From Thermoleophilia bacterium (GTDB lineage Bacteria > Actinomycetota > Thermoleophilia > Miltoncostaeales > Miltoncostaeaceae), in contig JAGQUM010000050.1 of the NCBI GenBank assembly GCA_020438485.1, positions 1 to 34,984 of the forward strand: a stretch of DNA of 34,984 nucleotides. Reading direction: 5' to 3'. The stretch's first letter is position 1; every line of letters starts with the position of its first letter. Made by a program: the position numbers and the translations under genes. Under the pieces are notes generated by a model. That model saw nothing but the letters and a program-made list of their open reading frames with translations. It had not been told where the DNA came from and did not search any database. Positions 32,758 to 34,984 of the stretch are shown in pieces.

Positions 32758-34749
32758 GTGCGTGCCCTCGCTACCTTCGCCGGCGTGGTGCTGGCCCTGT
32801 CGCCCGCCCTCGCCTCGGCACAGACCACCACACCCGCGCCCGCGGATCCCGCGGCGCCCGCCGTCCCCGCGGCGGTGCCCCCGCCGGTCGGCATCGAGCT
32901 GCGCCTGCCCGACCCCGGCTGGTATCCGGCCCGCACCCCGTCGTCCGTGACGGGGCTGTCGACACCGGCGCAGGTGATCGAGCCGCTGCTTCCCCAGACC
33001 GGCGCCGCGCGGTCGGAGGCCGAGTCGCGGCTGGCCCGCGGGCAGGTGGTGGGCGGCGCGCAACAGACGTACGACCTGCCCGGCCAGCCCACGCTGCGGG
33101 CCTGGGCGGTGCAGTTCGCGTCGCCCGGCGGGGCGCGTGGCGGCGCAGAGGCCATGCGGTGGGCGCTGCGGGTCCGCGCCGACACGTCCACGCAGACCGT
33201 CATCGAGCTGCCCTCGCCGGCCGGGGCCCGCCTGATCGTGACGGCCGACCGGGCGGGGGGGACCCGCACCACCGCCATCATCGCCATGGGCACGTGGGCG
33301 TACGGCGTCGAGAGCCAGGCGGCCGCGGGTCAGTCCCCCGAACCCACCGTCGCGGCGTTGATCGGCCGCGTCATGGAACGCCAACCCGACCGCTTCGACC
33401 CGGCGGGCGCCCAGCCCGTGGGCGTGGACGACGCGCTGCGCGCCGCGCTGGGGACGGCGTACGCCGCCACGCTGCGCCGGGGAGCCGCCGTGCGCCCCCC
33501 CGTGGCGGGCACGACGCAGGCCGCGACGTACCAGGGGACCGACTGGGCGCTGGCGCGCTTCTCGGGCGTGTCCTCCGATCCGGTGCTATTCCGCCGCCCC
33601 GCGGGCGGGTCGGCGTGGACGGTGGTGGGCGACGTCGGCGGGCAGGGGTGCCCGCGCATCCCGGCACCCGTCAAGGAGGTGTGGGGGCTCTCCTCCGCGT
33701 GCCCCCTCAGCGCGTCGCCCGTGTCCCGCCCCGACGACCCGGACGCGCTCACCGGCGACGACTCGCCGTTCCGCGGCCTGGGCACGTGGGTGTGGGAGCT
33801 GAAGCGGCCGGGGGACGCGGCGTCCGTGGTCACCCAGGCCACCACGTTCGGGCTGCGCACCGTGTTCGTGAAGTCCGGCGACGGGGTGCGCTACTGGAAG
33901 CAGTTCGACCGCTCCATCGGCACGTTCCGGGCGGCGGGCCTGAAGGTGTGCGCGTGGCAGTACATCTACGGCCGGCGCCCGGTGGCGGAGGCCCGCGTGG
34001 CGGCCCGGGCGGTGCGCGCGGGCGCCGACTGCTTCGTGGTCGACGCCGAGTCCGAGTTCGAGGGCCCGCGGGGCAGCTACGGCGGCCGCACGTACCGCGC
34101 CGCCCGCCTGTACATGGCCGAACTGCGCCGCCTCGTCGGCCCCGACTACCCCATCGCGCTCACCAGTTTCGCGTACGTCGACTACCACCCCCGCTTCCCG
34201 TACTCGGCGTTCATCGAGGGCCCCAACGGGGTGGACGTCAACATGCCGCAGATCTACTGGGGCGCGTTCCGCCAGAGCGTCGACAGGGCCGTGAACCGGA
34301 CCGCCCGGTGGAACAGCATCTACGGCGTGCCGATCGCCCCCATCGCCGGCACGTACGAGCGCGAGGTGCCGTCCGACCTGCGCCGCTTCCGGTGCCTGTC
34401 CGCGGCCATCGGTTGGCCGGGCGCGTCGTACTGGAGCTTCCAGGAGACGCGGGCCTCGCAGTGGCCCGCCATGGGCCGGCCGGTGTCGTGCACCGACGCC
34501 ACGCTGGTGCGCACCTACCCCACGCTGCGCATCAAGAGCCACGGCGACGCCGTCGTGTGGCTGCAGACCCGCCTGCGCGCCTGGGGCAGCCCCGTGGCCC
34601 GCACCGGGTTCTTCCGCGGCCAGACGCGGGCCGCTGTCAGGGCGTTCCAGCGCTCCCACGGCCTGCAGGCGGACGGCGTGGCGGGATCGGTGACGTGGTC
34701 GCTGCTGCTGGGGAACCCCCCGCCCCGGGCGGCCTCGCGCGGGCGTTGA
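32758..34749 (+). CDS. Secreted TIM-barrel glycoside-hydrolase-like protein with a peptidoglycan-binding domain
   Basis: A 663-residue exported protein. GTG 32758 gives a clean signal peptide (MRALATFAGVVLALSPALASAQ). After a Pro/Ala linker comes an N-terminal module of unknown type (about 45-320) with repeated ATYQGTDWALARFSG-like strands. Residues about 335-585 form a TIM-barrel reminiscent of DUF1906/GH25-type proteins: GTWVWELKRPGD, LRTVFVKSGDG, KVCAWQYIYG, the acidic cluster FVVDAESEFEG, MPQIYWGAF and SYWSFQE. The C-terminal about 65 residues are a PG_binding_1 domain (SHGDAVVWLQTRLRAWG ... FQRSHGLQADGVAG). It probably works on or beside the cell wall. Whether it is hydrolytic rests on the Asp-Glu cluster and is not certain. 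A hairpin follows the stop. Confidence 0.85.
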   Translation: MRALATFAGVVLALSPALASAQTTTPAPADPAAPAVPAAVPPPVGIELRLPDPGWYPARTPSSVTGLSTPAQVIEPLLPQTGAARSEAESRLARGQVVGGAQQTYDLPGQPTLRAWAVQFASPGGARGGAEAMRWALRVRADTSTQTVIELPSPAGARLIVTADRAGGTRTTAIIAMGTWAYGVESQAAAGQSPEPTVAALIGRVMERQPDRFDPAGAQPVGVDDALRAALGTAYAATLRRGAAVRPPVAGTTQAATYQGTDWALARFSGVSSDPVLFRRPAGGSAWTVVGDVGGQGCPRIPAPVKEVWGLSSACPLSASPVSRPDDPDALTGDDSPFRGLGTWVWELKRPGDAASVVTQATTFGLRTVFVKSGDGVRYWKQFDRSIGTFRAAGLKVCAWQYIYGRRPVAEARVAARAVRAGADCFVVDAESEFEGPRGSYGGRTYRAARLYMAELRRLVGPDYPIALTSFAYVDYHPRFPYSAFIEGPNGVDVNMPQIYWGAFRQSVDRAVNRTARWNSIYGVPIAPIAGTYEREVPSDLRRFRCLSAAIGWPGASYWSFQETRASQWPAMGRPVSCTDATLVRTYPTLRIKSHGDAVVWLQTRLRAWGSPVARTGFFRGQTRAAVRAFQRSHGLQADGVAGSVTWSLLLGNPPPRAASRGR

Positions 34750-34755
34750 TCCGGG

Positions 34756-34790
34756 GGGCGTTGGCCGAACGCCCAGGGGGCTCTCAGCCC
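34756..34790 (+). terminator. Two adjacent hairpins after the TIM-barrel gene
   Basis: GGGCGTT (34756-34762) pairs with AACGCCC (34768-34774) around a five-base loop, and GGGCT (34778-34782) pairs with AGCCC (34786-34790) around CTC. They lie just after the stop codon and together look like a terminator for the upstream gene. Confidence 0.5.
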
Positions 34791-34797
34791 GGCCACA

Positions 34798-34829
34798 GGA
34801 TCGGGCCTCACGCTGCGGGAGTCCGATCC
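34798..34829 (+). promoter_or_regulatory. Inverted repeat upstream of the last gene
   Basis: GGATCGG (34798-34804) and CCGATCC (34823-34829) are exact reverse complements around an 18-base loop, ending 10 bases before the ribosome binding site of the gene at 34851. It could be a leader hairpin or an operator. Confidence 0.3.
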
Positions 34830-34850
34830 GACCCCACCCGGAGGCCCCCC

Positions 34851-34984
34851 ATGCCGCCCGCCACACACACCCACACCCACACCCCGCCGGCCGTCCCGGC
34901 GCGCCCCCGCCCCGCGGGGCTCGCCGCGGGACGCGTGACGCGCGCGGACGTCGCGGCGCTGCGCCGCCGCAACGCGGCGGGGGC
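34851..34984 (+). CDS. N-terminus of an unidentified protein, cut by the window end
   Basis: ATG 34851 has a good ribosome binding site, GGAGG at 34840-34844, and opens a frame that runs off the window. The first residues are Thr-His repeats (THTHTHT, from a CACACC-type base repeat at about 34861-34882) and a Pro/Ala/Arg stretch, then VTRADVAALRRRNAAG, which looks like the start of a helix. About 44 residues are visible. No signal peptide or known family can be recognised. Confidence 0.55.
   Translation, partial: MPPATHTHTHTPPAVPARPRPAGLAAGRVTRADVAALRRRNAAG

Noticed and set aside
34861-34882. CACACC repeats as a CRISPR or microsatellite array
   Set aside because: The repeats are short, without spacers, and lie inside an open frame with a good ribosome binding site, encoding Thr-His repeats.
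1-34984. Signs of recent transfer, insertion sequences or phage
   Set aside because: No transposase, integrase, attachment site or shift in base use beyond small promoter regions was seen.

Overview
This window comes from a very GC-rich actinobacterial chromosome. Third codon positions are almost all G or C, starts are a mix of ATG, GTG and one likely TTG, and several -10-like boxes sit 6-7 bases before a start codon, as in leaderless genes. An Lhr-Nei2 pair and an E2-E1 fused 2-oxoglutarate dehydrogenase also point to Actinobacteriota. A deep branch such as Thermoleophilia/Solirubrobacterales is my guess and the sequence alone does not prove it. I saw no rRNA, tRNA, CRISPR array, insertion sequence or phage gene. 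Coding density is very high and no gene-free stretch exceeds 300 bases.

Layout. 1-3.4 kb: tandem universal stress protein, YaaA, a nitrilase-family hydrolase and a two-repeat DUF4333 lipoprotein. 3.4-4.8 kb: MarR regulator diverging from an SDR oxidoreductase, with a good sigma70-like promoter between them. 4.8-8.9 kb (minus): envelope operon dsbB-like, MMPL/RND transporter, glycosidase-like lipoprotein. 9.0-15.1 kb (plus): operon of a 1457-residue fused 2-oxoglutarate dehydrogenase (two lipoyl domains, E3-binding domain, E2 and E1), a lipoyl/octanoyl transferase and a solitary DNA methyltransferase. 15.1-18.0 kb (minus): quinone-oxidoreductase-like MDR, ClpS and a ThDP-dependent decarboxylase. 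18.2-19.2 kb: small GNAT and a CHAP-domain amidase. 19.4-20.9 kb: DASS-family anion symporter. 21.0-26.3 kb: lhr and nei2. 26.5-30.6 kb: four tightly coupled genes for a small carrier protein, an acyl-CoA-dehydrogenase-like flavoprotein, an amino acid:carrier-protein ligase (truncated seryl-tRNA-synthetase homologue) and a tandem alpha/beta hydrolase. 30.6-35 kb: YihY/BrkB protein (minus), a candidate structured RNA, a 3-hydroxyisobutyrate-dehydrogenase-like enzyme, a secreted TIM-barrel protein with a peptidoglycan-binding domain, and the start of one more gene.

The most notable system is the aminoacyl-carrier-protein operon at 26460-30554. The genes suggest an amino acid is loaded as a thioester on a dedicated carrier protein, acted on by a flavoprotein that lacks the usual catalytic glutamate, and released or transferred by a hydrolase with a predicted Cys nucleophile and a dead first domain. 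The product is unknown. Second is the single-chain E1-E2 2-oxoglutarate dehydrogenase that carries its own lipoyl domains and is co-transcribed with a lipoyl-attachment enzyme. Third is a 123-base element at 31653-31775 that tiles into a four-way-junction RNA fold closed by a 17-pair helix.
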